Below the pieces are notes generated by a model, which saw nothing but the letters and a program-made list of their open reading frames with translations, was not told the DNA's origin and ran no database searches. The position numbers and the translations under genes are program-made. A stretch of DNA of 30,582 bases from assembly GCA_016213425.1 (NCBI GenBank), contig JACRAI010000023.1:1-30582 (forward strand), given 5' to 3'. This DNA comes from an archaeon. GTDB taxonomy: Archaea; Nanobdellota; Nanobdellia; Woesearchaeales; ARS49. Shown piece after piece: positions 22,392 through 30,396 of this stretch (positions within the stretch are counted from its first letter, which is position 1; each line of letters begins with the position of its first letter).

Positions 22392-23451
22392 CAAAGCGAT
22401 ATTACTAAGTGCAATAGGAATTATTCTTGTTGGAACTGTTTTTGTATTTAGAAATAATTTGGGGAACGCAATATTTTACGGAACAGAATCGTATATTAAT
22501 CCTTGGACAAACATTTTTTTCCTACCTCTAGTTTTAGCAATACTTTTTGTATTTCTTTTTTACACTTTACTTCAAAAATTGAGCTTTGAAGAAAAAGATT
22601 GGATTCTAGCAGTATTTGCAATTTCTCCTGCATTTGCAGGATTGTTCTCTTCAGTTAATAATCAAAGCAGCCTAGCATTTTTAAGTCTAGCAACAATTTT
22701 GATTTATATACAGTACAAAAATTATTTTCTTTTGATTCCAACAAGCATTCTTTCCATCTACATCTTAGTTAAATGGCAATATTCTTTGAATTTTTCATTT
22801 TACTCTTTGATCTCAGAACTTGGAAGTTTTTATGGAGTTAGCTTTTTTACCGTTATTCTAGCAATGTACGGAGTTGTTTTATATTTTAAGAATAATAAAA
22901 ACAGCAAAGTATTGATTTTTCTGATTTGCAGTCTAATAATAATTTTCACAATCGAAGGATTAAATATTTTTTTTCATTTAATGATTAGCTTTTTTGCAGG
23001 CAGATCACTGCACAAGTTGTTTAATAAAAAATGGGAGCTTCCTGAATTAAAGATAGGATTTTTTATTTTAATATTAACTGCACTTTCTTTTTCATCATTA
23101 AGCCACGTAATTTACTTAAGCTATTTGCCTCCCCTGGAAAGTTTTCAAACACATTTACAATATAAACTTAGCAAGGACGATGTTGTATTAACAACAAAAG
23201 AAATGGCCGCATGGATAGAATATTTCACAAAAGCAAAAACTGTAACGAATGAAAATATATTTAATACTTATAATTTTGATGAGACTAAAAAATTTTTAAA
23301 GAAAAATAACATCACTCAAATAGTGGTACCTTCTTACGAGTTTGAAGGAAGACTAAACAAAGACGAAGGCTTGTTTTTTTTATTAAGAAATGAAAATGTA
23401 TTTGAAAAACAGCTGTCTCATAAAGATATTAACATTTGGAAAATCAAATGA
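22384..23451 (+). CDS. Polytopic membrane protein, GT-C-like
   Basis: The 355-residue protein has about eight membrane helices and a soluble end of about 110 residues with LSKDDVVLTTKEMAAWIEYF and a Lys-rich NNITQIVVPSYEFEG. It looks like a relative of the gene before it (same end-domain type) but is shorter and I see no clear catalytic acidic loop. It starts at TTG 22384, which overlaps the previous stop by 8 bp and has GGTGAG 5 nt upstream. It may be a partner subunit of the other two rather than an enzyme. Confidence 0.7.
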   Translation: MNNKAILLSAIGIILVGTVFVFRNNLGNAIFYGTESYINPWTNIFFLPLVLAILFVFLFYTLLQKLSFEEKDWILAVFAISPAFAGLFSSVNNQSSLAFLSLATILIYIQYKNYFLLIPTSILSIYILVKWQYSLNFSFYSLISELGSFYGVSFFTVILAMYGVVLYFKNNKNSKVLIFLICSLIIIFTIEGLNIFFHLMISFFAGRSLHKLFNKKWELPELKIGFFILILTALSFSSLSHVIYLSYLPPLESFQTHLQYKLSKDDVVLTTKEMAAWIEYFTKAKTVTNENIFNTYNFDETKKFLKKNNITQIVVPSYEFEGRLNKDEGLFFLLRNENVFEKQLSHKDINIWKIK

Positions 23452-24767
23452 AAAATAAGTTAAAACTAATATTTGCAACACTCTTGCTTGTCGCTTTTTT
23501 AATTAAATTTGCATTCATAATTCAAGATAAACCTATTTGGTGGGATACAAGCGTTTACATAGGAATGGCAAAGTACGTGGCAACCCAAGGAAGTTCTGGT
23601 TTATGGGAACCATTAAGACCTCTTGTTTGGCCTTTAATTCTCTCTTTGATGTTAATTTTAAACGTTTCTCTTATTTTTTTTGCTAAAATTTTCCAGTTAT
23701 TCTTTAGTTTGGGCAGTGTTTACTTGGTTTACTTAATTGGGAAAAAAATTTGGAGTGACAAAGAAGGGAAAATTGCTGTTTTGATTTTATTATTTACCCC
23801 TGTAATTACTTTTTATGAGGGAGTTATGTTGAGCGAGATTCCTGCAGTCTTTTTTGGATTATTGTCTCTATATTATTTTTTGAAAGAAGAAAATTTTTTA
23901 TCTGGTTTTATCGCAGGCATTTCTTTTTTGACTAAGTTTCCTATGGGCTTGATGCTGGTTGGTTTGCTTCTTGCAAACATTAATTCTAGAAAGCGATTGA
24001 TGTCTATTGCAACTGGATTTATTATTCCATTGCTGTTCTTTTTCACATTTAATTACTTGTTTTATAACGATGCGTTTTTACCTTTAAAAGATGGAGTGGA
24101 TGTTTTTGGAAAATCAAGCTGGTTTTACAATGAAGGATTGTATTATTACTTAATTAATTTATTAAAGGAAAATGTTTTTTTCATTTTAGCACTTATAGGA
24201 TTGATAGGGATAAGAAGAAAAGAAGAGATTGCACTGGCCTTGTTTTTTATACTTCCTTTTTTTTATTTTGGACACACAACTCATAAAGAAGTCAGATTCT
24301 ACATATTATTCTTGCCATTTATTTGTCTTCTAACTGCTAGAGGAACGAGGAAAATTTCAGAATACAAATATGGAAGAGCAATACTAGTATTGCTTTTATT
24401 TGTCTTTATTCCTTTTGCGTACCAAAAATTTACTGATTATTATAATTTTCGAGTAGATTTCGACGAAAAATATTATAACTTAATTAGCAATATTGGTATT
24501 GAAGGCAAAATCTTAGTTAGCGATCCTAGATTCGTATTATTTACAAATAAAAAGCTTGATTTGTTATATTATAAAGATTACGACGAAGCACACGTAATGA
24601 ATAATTTAAAGAATGCTAGTTTTGTAGTTTTAAATAAATGTGATTTTTTATGTAACGACAGCGCACATTGTGCAGTTCATAAAAAAATGTACAAATACTT
24701 AAAAGAAAACATGAAAGTTCAAAAAAAAGAGCTAAAAGGAGATTGCGAAATTATTCTTTATGATTGA
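23448..24767 (+). CDS. ArnT/PMT-like (family 39) GT-C glycosyltransferase
   Basis: The 439-residue protein has about ten membrane helices. The first outside loop has WWDTSVYIGMAKYV, with the Asp expected of family 39/ArnT-like enzymes, followed by PLRPLVWPLILSL and GVMLSEIPAVFFGLLSLYYF. A short outside domain closes the chain, with ILVSDPRFVLF and a Cys-rich NKCDFLCNDSAHC. It probably moves a sugar from a lipid carrier to a surface acceptor. ATG 23448 overlaps the previous stop (ATGA); a TTG four codons upstream is less likely. The 3' end overlaps the convergent gene by 17 bp. Confidence 0.82.
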   Translation: MKNKLKLIFATLLLVAFLIKFAFIIQDKPIWWDTSVYIGMAKYVATQGSSGLWEPLRPLVWPLILSLMLILNVSLIFFAKIFQLFFSLGSVYLVYLIGKKIWSDKEGKIAVLILLFTPVITFYEGVMLSEIPAVFFGLLSLYYFLKEENFLSGFIAGISFLTKFPMGLMLVGLLLANINSRKRLMSIATGFIIPLLFFFTFNYLFYNDAFLPLKDGVDVFGKSSWFYNEGLYYYLINLLKENVFFILALIGLIGIRRKEEIALALFFILPFFYFGHTTHKEVRFYILFLPFICLLTARGTRKISEYKYGRAILVLLLFVFIPFAYQKFTDYYNFRVDFDEKYYNLISNIGIEGKILVSDPRFVLFTNKKLDLLYYKDYDEAHVMNNLKNASFVVLNKCDFLCNDSAHCAVHKKMYKYLKENMKVQKKELKGDCEIILYD

Positions 24768-25089
24768 AAAATTCTAATTTAATATCTTGAACATCATTAG
24801 GGAGCCTTAAAATGTCTGTTGATGTAGTTGATGATGCCCGCCACAAGTACTCTTCGTCAACTAAAATCGTTAAAGTTTTGTTAGAATATTTATACTTTAC
24901 ATGATTTGTTTCTTCTCTTTGATTCATCCCTTCTTTTATATCATAAATATCATATAATCCATATATGGAACAATATGAAACTGCAAGGACTTTTTTTGAA
25001 TCACTATAATTAAGAGAAAAACATTGAAGAAAATAATTATTTCCTTTTCTTAGTGCTAATACTTCATCAATCTTTTCTTGAAGATTCAT
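24751..25089 (-). CDS. Unknown small protein co-transcribed with MBF1
   Basis: The 112-residue protein is soluble, with no family I know. It has a helical start (LQEKIDEVLALRKG), then beta-rich segments with many Tyr and Ser (YCSIYGLYDIYDI, LTILVDEEYLWRASS). It overlaps the MBF1 gene by 4 bp at its start and the family-39 enzyme gene by 17 bp at its end. The tight overlaps and the unbroken frame support a real gene. Confidence 0.65.
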   Translation of the reverse strand: MNLQEKIDEVLALRKGNNYFLQCFSLNYSDSKKVLAVSYCSIYGLYDIYDIKEGMNQREETNHVKYKYSNKTLTILVDEEYLWRASSTTSTDILRLPNDVQDIKLEFFNHKE

Positions 25090-25538
25090 GGTCGTGTTCT
25101 AATTTTTACCAAATCGCCTATGGTGACAGTTTGAGGGCCTTTTTTCCCCCCCACTAAATGTTCTTCAACAACTTCTTCAACTAGTTTAATGTTTAACAAT
25201 TTTTCAAGTTTTCTTGCCGTATCAATAGATGGTTCAAGACTGCCATTTTCAACTTTTTGAATAAAAGACTCCCGCTCATTCAATCGCTTAGCAAATTCTT
25301 CTTGAGTTAAACCCAATTTTTCACGAGCTTGACGAATCAGTTTAGAATAATCTGCAGTTAAAACATCTAGAACTTCAGGAAGAACTCTTTCCTGTTTTGG
25401 TTTAGGAGGCTTGATAGGTGGGACGGGTTTGTAAACTTTTCCGAACTTACCGCATTCTGAACAAACATTTAATTCTGTGCCTTCAACTTTCGCAGTAAAC
25501 AATTTATTTTCTTTTCCGCACAAATCACAAATGCCCAT
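25086..25538 (-). CDS. Multiprotein bridging factor 1 homolog (archaeal MBF1)
   Basis: The 150-residue protein has the archaeal MBF1 layout: an N-terminal zinc ribbon with Cys4, Cys7, Cys26 and Cys29, a Pro/Lys linker (KPVPPIKPPKPKQ), then a Cro/XRE-type helix-turn-helix at about 65-120 (IRQAREKLGLTQEEFAKRLN, ESFIQKVENGSLEPSIDTARKLEKLL). In archaea this protein binds ribosomes or acts in transcription; the eukaryotic form bridges activators to TBP. A TATA box lies at 25561-25568, 26 nt before the ATG. Confidence 0.93.
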   Translation of the reverse strand: MGICDLCGKENKLFTAKVEGTELNVCSECGKFGKVYKPVPPIKPPKPKQERVLPEVLDVLTADYSKLIRQAREKLGLTQEEFAKRLNERESFIQKVENGSLEPSIDTARKLEKLLNIKLVEEVVEEHLVGGKKGPQTVTIGDLVKIRTRP

Positions 25539-25560
25539 AAAACTATTTATTAAGAAGAGA

Positions 25561-25589
25561 TATAAAAATGTTACTAAATGTTTAAAAAC
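25561..25589. promoter_or_regulatory. Back-to-back TATA boxes for MBF1 and Nop5
   Basis: On the minus strand a box at 25561-25568 (TTTTTATA) lies 26 nt from the MBF1 ATG (25538). On the plus strand GTTTAAAAAC at 25580-25589 lies 26 nt from the Nop5 ATG (25611). Both fit leaderless transcripts. Confidence 0.5.
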
Positions 25590-25610
25590 AAAATGATTTA
25601 ATACACAAAA

Positions 25611-26375
25611 ATGAGTAAATTTGAAGAAATAAGAAAGAAATACCTGCGGGAAACAAGAGAGAAATTAAGCAAGAAGGATATTGGAGGAGAATTAATACTT
25701 CAAAGTTTTAAAAGCTTGAAAGAAGTAGAACAAAGTATTAATGAATTATGCACGAAATTAAGAGAATGGTACGGGTACTATTATCCTGAGCTTGAACATG
25801 AAAATAAAAATAATGAAGAATTTGTAAAAAAAGTATTGGAAAATCCTAAAAGAAAAATATCTATAGGTTATGAATTATTTAAAGAAAAAGATGTAAAACA
25901 AATCCTAATTTTTGCTGAACAAATACAAAATTTATTTAATTATAAAAAAAAGTTAGAACAATATTTAGATATATTAATAGAAGAATCCTGCCCTAACACT
26001 AAAGTTTTAGCAGGAAGCAGTATAACTTGCTTAATGCTTGAGCAAGCAGGAAGTTTGAAAAATTTAATGGAAATGCCTTCTTCAACAATTCAATTATTAG
26101 GTGCAGAGAAAGCATTATTCAGACATTTAAAAGGGGAAGGTAAAAGTCCGAAATTTGGATTTCTTTACGGGCATGAATTAGTCAAGAGAAGCAAAGATAA
26201 AGGAAAAATCGCAAAATTGCTTGCGGACAAAATAAGTATTGCAATAAAAATAGATTATTTTAAAGGAAAATTTATAGGAGATAAATTAAGAAAAGAAATT
26301 GAGAAAAAGTTGACAACAAACTCCAAACCCCAAACTAAAAACCATAAATCAAACTATGAGACTTACAACAAATAA
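25611..26375 (+). CDS. Nop5 (Nop56/58-like) box C/D RNP core protein, short form
   Basis: Nop5 joins fibrillarin to L7Ae-bound box C/D guide RNA for 2'-O-methylation of RNA. This 254-residue protein has the coiled-coil domain (about 20-130, with LCTKLREWYGYYYPELEHE) and the RNA-binding Nop domain (about 135-235, with CPNTKVLAGSSI, LMEMPSSTIQLLGAEKALFRHLK, GFLYGH and GKIAKLLADKISIAIKIDYFKG). Typical archaeal Nop5 is roughly 370-410 residues. The missing part is the N-terminal domain that binds fibrillarin. The last 20 residues are encoded by a 7-bp repeat array and look unstructured (TTNSKPQTKNHKSNYETYNK). Its 3' end overlaps the fibrillarin gene by 20 bp. Confidence 0.92.
   Translation: MSKFEEIRKKYLRETREKLSKKDIGGELILQSFKSLKEVEQSINELCTKLREWYGYYYPELEHENKNNEEFVKKVLENPKRKISIGYELFKEKDVKQILIFAEQIQNLFNYKKKLEQYLDILIEESCPNTKVLAGSSITCLMLEQAGSLKNLMEMPSSTIQLLGAEKALFRHLKGEGKSPKFGFLYGHELVKRSKDKGKIAKLLADKISIAIKIDYFKGKFIGDKLRKEIEKKLTTNSKPQTKNHKSNYETYNK
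26315..26349 (+). repeat. 7-bp-period repeat, locus E, inside the nop5 3' end
   Basis: Five heptamers in phase: AACAAAC, TCCAAAC, CCCAAAC, TAAAAAC, CATAAAT. They lie within the coding sequence of nop5 and end 6 nt before the fibrillarin ATG, so the array is translated in frame as a Thr/Asn/Lys/Pro/Gln-rich tail. Confidence 0.75.
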
Positions 26376-26901
26376 CCAAGGCAGAGAAGTTTTTTGGGAT
26401 CCTTACAAGAGCAAATTAGCTGCAGCTTTAAACAAGAAAGTAAATATTGATTTAAAAAAAGAAGATTCTGTGCTTTATTTGGGTGCTAGCACCGGGACAA
26501 CTGTTTTTCATGTAAGTAAACGTTGTAAAGAAGTTTTTGCAGTTGAGATCGCTCCAAGAGTTATGAGAGAACTAGTATTTTTAGCAGAAGAGGAAAAAAA
26601 TATTGTTCCAATACTTGAAGACGCCAACCACCCTGAACGATATAAAGATGTTTTCTGCAATTGGTTATTCCAAGATGTTGCACAAAAAAATCAAGTAGAA
26701 ATATTCTTAAAAAATTTCAGGCAATTCAAGCCAAGGATAGGACTTTTAGTGATTAAAGCGAGAAATGTTAATTCAATAAAAGAGCCTGAAGAAGTATTCA
26801 AGCAATGCGAAGAAGAATTAAAAAAGGAATTGAGAATACTGGACAAAAAAAGTTTAGACCCATACCAGAAAGATCACCTGATTTTTGTGGTTAGTAAATA
26901 A
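26356..26901 (+). CDS. Fibrillarin-like rRNA/tRNA 2'-O-methyltransferase, short form
   Basis: The 181-residue protein is fibrillarin, the methyltransferase of box C/D RNPs. It has REVFWDPYKSKLAAAL near the start, the SAM-binding LYLGASTGTTVFHVS (about 40-54), FAVEIAPRVMREL, VPILEDANHPERY, FQDVAQKNQVEIF and LLVIKARNVNSIKEPEEV. Archaeal fibrillarins are near 227-230 residues; here about 45-50 N-terminal residues (a small beta domain) are missing. No frame upstream of ATG 26356 can supply them because nop5 fills it in another frame. The gene overlaps nop5 by 20 bp, so the two are surely made together. Confidence 0.92.
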   Translation: MRLTTNNQGREVFWDPYKSKLAAALNKKVNIDLKKEDSVLYLGASTGTTVFHVSKRCKEVFAVEIAPRVMRELVFLAEEEKNIVPILEDANHPERYKDVFCNWLFQDVAQKNQVEIFLKNFRQFKPRIGLLVIKARNVNSIKEPEEVFKQCEEELKKELRILDKKSLDPYQKDHLIFVVSK

Positions 26902-26925
26902 CCGCTCTAATTCTACAAATAATAT

Positions 26926-27390
26926 TTAAGCAATATAATCGGGATTGTCATCGCACATTGATTTATATTTGTGAAGTTCTTCAGCGATTGATACATATTC
27001 TTGTCCTAGAAAATTCTTAACTCGTTCATATAAATCATCAAATTCTTTTTCATTCAAATTTAAAATTTGTCTGCAGAAACTTTTAGGTTCACTGTTACCT
27101 TCCCGAGCTTCTTCATTCGCTATTGATACAGTGCTGTAGAAACTTAGAGGATCTGCTAAACCATACGCATAAGCGCCACTAGGTATTTTACTTAAAAGCT
27201 TGCATTCTTTAAGAGTTTTGTAATTATCAAGATATTTTCTTTCTTTTTCAGGACGCGTCAAATCTTTTTCTGTAATAATCTCGTCAAGTCTTTTATTTTT
27301 TTCATTATATTCTTTAACGTAATCTTCATAATTTCCGCCGCACACTTTAGCTTTATTTTGTGCGTATCTCACATAACCTGGTCTTGCCAT
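26926..27390 (-). CDS. Unknown soluble protein
   Basis: The 154-residue protein is charged and helical, starting MARPGYVRYAQNKAKVCGG. It has no membrane segment and no family I recognise. Later segments include LTRPEKERKYLDNYKTLKEC, SGAYAYGLADPLSFYSTVS and EKEFDDLYERVKNFLGQEY. Four Cys residues are scattered without a CxxC pair. The start is set at 27390 because a TATA-like box (27411-27423) lies 27 nt away; a longer frame upstream would cross the promoter region. Confidence 0.7.
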   Translation of the reverse strand: MARPGYVRYAQNKAKVCGGNYEDYVKEYNEKNKRLDEIITEKDLTRPEKERKYLDNYKTLKECKLLSKIPSGAYAYGLADPLSFYSTVSIANEEAREGNSEPKSFCRQILNLNEKEFDDLYERVKNFLGQEYVSIAEELHKYKSMCDDNPDYIA

Positions 27391-27410
27391 GATGTTAAGA
27401 GTAATACTGC

Positions 27411-27444
27411 TATTTTTAAATTCTTTGACCAAAACCTTATAAAA
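27411..27444. promoter_or_regulatory. Divergent TATA boxes between the unknown gene and the NSUN gene
   Basis: The minus-strand box at 27411-27423 (GAATTTAAAAATA) lies 27 nt from ATG 27390. The plus-strand box TTATAAAA at 27437-27444 lies 25 nt from ATG 27466. Each supports the shorter start for its gene. Confidence 0.55.
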
Positions 27445-27465
27445 CAAACCGATAATCATTTACTT

Positions 27466-28353
27466 ATGGCAAATAAAGACTTCTTCGTGAGAAGATATAA
27501 AGAGCTTGGACAGGAGTTCAAGGATGTAAAATTGAAACGATCACTAAGAGTTAATACTTTAAAAATTTCACACGAAGATTTAATCAGAAGAATGAAAAAG
27601 ATAGGTATTACTTTAAGAAAAATAAGTTATTTAAAAGATGGGTATTGGGTTGAAAAAGCAAAGTTTAGCGTTGGAGCGATCACAGAATTCTTACTAGGAT
27701 ATTATTATTTGCAAGAATCTGCTTCGCAAATAGCAGTTCAAATTTTAGATCCTAAAGAAAATGAATTAATCTTGGACGCATGCGCTGCTCCCGGAGGAAA
27801 AACAACTCAAATAAGCCAATACATGAATAATCAAGGAAAAATTATAGCTATGGAGAATAAAAAACACAGAATGCTTAGCTTAGCAAGCAATTTAGAAAGA
27901 ATAGGTATTGAAAATGTGAGCGCATACTTAGGAGATGCAATAAATTGCACTAAATTCGGAGTTGAGTTTGACAAAATTCTTTTGGATGCTCCTTGCAGTG
28001 GCAATTTTGTGACTGATAAAAAATGGTTCGGAAAAAGAGACATGAATGGAATTAAAGAAGTAAGCAATATACAGAAAGAAATCTTAAGAGCTTGCTTGAA
28101 AGTTCTAAAAAAAGACGGAATTTTAGTTTACTCAACCTGCACTATGGAGCCAGAAGAAAATGAATTAAACATGCAGTGGCTTATTGATAATTTCAATGTT
28201 AAACTAGAAGAAGTGAAATTTGACGTGGGAGATAGAGGTTTAACAGATGTGTTTGGACAAAAATTAAGCGATGAAATGAAAAAATGCTTACGTTTCTGGC
28301 CTTGGAAGATGGGCACTCAAGCATTCTTTGTAGCAAAGGTGAGAAAATGCTAG
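27466..28353 (+). CDS. NSUN-family RNA cytosine-C5 methyltransferase
   Basis: The 295-residue protein is an archaeal NOL1/NOP2/Sun-family enzyme that methylates cytosine in tRNA or rRNA. It has an N-terminal segment with SLRVNTLKIS (residues about 25-34), then the SAM-binding LDACAAPGGKTTQIS (about 103-117), LLDAPCSG with Cys177, and YSTCTMEPEENE with Cys225. The two Cys are the releasing and attacking residues of this family. It ends in the usual FWPWKMGTQAFFVAKV. The frame continues upstream to 27358, but the TATA box and homology put the start at 27466. The stop overlaps the next gene, a PUA-like protein. Confidence 0.93.
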   Translation: MANKDFFVRRYKELGQEFKDVKLKRSLRVNTLKISHEDLIRRMKKIGITLRKISYLKDGYWVEKAKFSVGAITEFLLGYYYLQESASQIAVQILDPKENELILDACAAPGGKTTQISQYMNNQGKIIAMENKKHRMLSLASNLERIGIENVSAYLGDAINCTKFGVEFDKILLDAPCSGNFVTDKKWFGKRDMNGIKEVSNIQKEILRACLKVLKKDGILVYSTCTMEPEENELNMQWLIDNFNVKLEEVKFDVGDRGLTDVFGQKLSDEMKKCLRFWPWKMGTQAFFVAKVRKC

Positions 28354-28928
28354 ATAACTTCATAAGCATATTTACTGAAGAAAGACCTGAAGGAATTATT
28401 TGGAAGAAAGGAGAGTCTTTTTTTCTAGTTAAAGAACTGCCTGAGCATCATCCTTTCTACGCTGGAATTTATTTAGGAAGAGTAAAAAAAGGATTTCACC
28501 CTAGTTTATGGCTGCTTCAATGGTTAAATAAAAGAACCGGAAAAAAAGTACTGGTTGATAGAAAAGGCGAGTGGATGTTTATTTGCGGAAATGATGTATT
28601 CAAAAGAAGCCTTAGAAAAGTTGCAAGAGTAGATAGAGACGAGACTGTTTTAGTTGTTAACCAACACAGAGAATGCTTAGGTTATGGAGTGTTTCAAGAC
28701 AGAAAAAAGATATCTGTTAAAAATAGTTTTGATATAGGTGATTTTTTAAGAAGAGAACGTCCAGAAGGGCAACCATTTAGAAAGCCGGAAGTTAAAAGAT
28801 GGGATGAAAAAAGAGAAAGACCTGAAGGACAATTCAATAATAGATTTGATGATAAACCAAAACGAAGAGATTATCCTAGAAAAAAATTCACAAAATTCAA
28901 GCGAAAAAAGAAGTCTCGTAAAAAATAA
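28347..28928 (+). CDS. PUA-like RNA-binding protein with basic tail
   Basis: The 193-residue protein has a pre-PUA/PUA-like domain (about 1-125), with EHHPFYAGIYLGRVKKGFHP, FICGNDVFKRSL and the RVDRDETVLVVNQHRECLGYG stretch that resembles the PUA strand-turn motif. The last 65 residues are very basic, with three copies of an ERPEG motif in the protein (one near the N-terminus, two in the tail) and a KKFTKFKRKKKSRKK end. It likely binds RNA. ATG 28347 overlaps the NSUN stop and has GGTGAG just before it. In many archaeal NSUN enzymes the PUA domain is in the same chain, so this is probably the RNA-binding partner of the methylase. Confidence 0.8.
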   Translation: MLDNFISIFTEERPEGIIWKKGESFFLVKELPEHHPFYAGIYLGRVKKGFHPSLWLLQWLNKRTGKKVLVDRKGEWMFICGNDVFKRSLRKVARVDRDETVLVVNQHRECLGYGVFQDRKKISVKNSFDIGDFLRRERPEGQPFRKPEVKRWDEKRERPEGQFNNRFDDKPKRRDYPRKKFTKFKRKKKSRKK

Positions 28929-28937
28929 GTCTTTAAA

Positions 28938-30350
28938 TTAATTCGAGTCTTGTCTGGGAGTTTCATCTTGAATTATCAAAGGAACCCATCCCGTTTCATA
29001 TTTTGGAGTTATATTGTAAACAAAAAAAGGGCCTGTACCCTTGAAATTATCAAAAAAGTTTCCTTTAAAAAAATTTGGCAAAGTAGTGTTGTAGTTTACT
29101 TGTCTTTCATTTTCAACAAAAGAATTGTTTGAAAATTTATTATTTCTTGATTGATCTTTAATGAAAACTCCTGCTTTGTTGTTTTTGATCAAATTGTTGC
29201 TTATCTCATTATTTTCATTTCCTGCCTTAGGCAGTCCAGACAATAAAATTCCTTGATCAAAATACTCTATTGTGTTTTCAGAAATTTTATTTCCTTTAGA
29301 TTGATCGATGAAAATACCACAACTAGAGCTATCACCTTTTAGCAAATTATTACTTATGATATTTTTTCCCCCTCCAAGCAAGCCTATTGGAAGTAACGGA
29401 ATGCCCATCCTATCTAGAACATTATTGCAATCAATGCTTGAAGATTTATCACTGTAATCTCCTAGTTCATTAGAATTAATAAAGTTATCATAAGAATTCA
29501 TCAAAGTTATACTTCCAGAAAAATTGGAATTTTTAATTTTGTTTAAAGAGATTATATTTTTTTCTGAATCATCCATAACTATAAAGCTGTCAACTCGATT
29601 ATTCTTTACTTCATTATTTTTTGAAGATAACAACTCAGCATAGTCTAAATTGTTATTAACAATCAATGTTTTTTCTGCAGATCTTAATGATACTCCAGAT
29701 TTGTTGAAGAAATTATTATTTTTTACTAAACTACCGATTGTGTGAAGTGCAACTTCATAACCCGGTATTACTTCGTAACCAACATTAAAATTATTGTTTA
29801 TTAACTGCACACCACTTAATTTTATGTACCCGCGATTATTATAATTTCCCCCTATATCAATCATCAATTTTTCAAACAAACAATTTTTTACAATTACATT
29901 ATTCGCTAAAACACTCAAGTACTTATTCGAAGGAGATTTAAGAACAGCACCATTGCAGTCCAATATTGCGCTTTCAGTGATTTCTATGCCAAAAGGAAAA
30001 TTGTGAGTTCCATGACACAAAACAACATCTTTATCGACAATCCATGCTTGCCTTCCTTGTAGCTCCGGAATTACACAATCTTCAACTTGTTCACTTTTAG
30101 GACCAAGCCAGCAATCATTAGGACAAGAATATTTTGTTTCATCAAAATTACAAACGTTATCGCCGCAAACAGATCTAGACAGTTTAATTTCGTCTAAATT
30201 ATTTGCTTGCTGAACTGGAGCAGGATTAACGATTATTTGCCCTGAGGGACCTTCTCCATTAAGAAATTCTTCTACAGGATCTTTAGATTGAAAACCAGAG
30301 AAACTACAAGAAACTAAGAAAAATAACAATAAAAACACCAATTTTTTCAT
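28938..30350 (-). CDS. Beta-helix (NosD-like) surface lipoprotein
   Basis: The 470-residue protein has a signal peptide with a lipobox (FFLVSC, Cys15). A short Cys-rich module follows at about 61-81 (SVCGDNVCNFDETKYSCPNDC type), known from many archaeal surface proteins. From about 110 to 420 it is a right-handed beta-helix of the NosD/CASH type with many N-N-x-I or N-N-N-x repeats (VLANNVIVKNCLFE, KNIISNNLLKGDSSSCG, NKISENTIEYFDQGILLSG, NNEISNNLIKNNKAGVFIK). Such proteins bind or cut carbohydrates or simply act as surface scaffolds; no catalytic residues are evident. A TATA box lies at 30372-30382, 27 nt from the ATG. Confidence 0.88.
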   Translation of the reverse strand: MKKLVFLLLFFLVSCSFSGFQSKDPVEEFLNGEGPSGQIIVNPAPVQQANNLDEIKLSRSVCGDNVCNFDETKYSCPNDCWLGPKSEQVEDCVIPELQGRQAWIVDKDVVLCHGTHNFPFGIEITESAILDCNGAVLKSPSNKYLSVLANNVIVKNCLFEKLMIDIGGNYNNRGYIKLSGVQLINNNFNVGYEVIPGYEVALHTIGSLVKNNNFFNKSGVSLRSAEKTLIVNNNLDYAELLSSKNNEVKNNRVDSFIVMDDSEKNIISLNKIKNSNFSGSITLMNSYDNFINSNELGDYSDKSSSIDCNNVLDRMGIPLLPIGLLGGGKNIISNNLLKGDSSSCGIFIDQSKGNKISENTIEYFDQGILLSGLPKAGNENNEISNNLIKNNKAGVFIKDQSRNNKFSNNSFVENERQVNYNTTLPNFFKGNFFDNFKGTGPFFVYNITPKYETGWVPLIIQDETPRQDSN

Positions 30351-30371
30351 ACAGGACAGAAATAGTTGTTA

Positions 30372-30382
30372 TTTTATAAAAA
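30372..30382 (-). promoter_or_regulatory. TATA box for the beta-helix lipoprotein
   Basis: On the minus strand TTTTTATAAAA is centred 27 nt before the ATG at 30350, fitting a leaderless transcript. Confidence 0.5.
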
Positions 30383-30396
30383 GGTTTGCTAAAACA

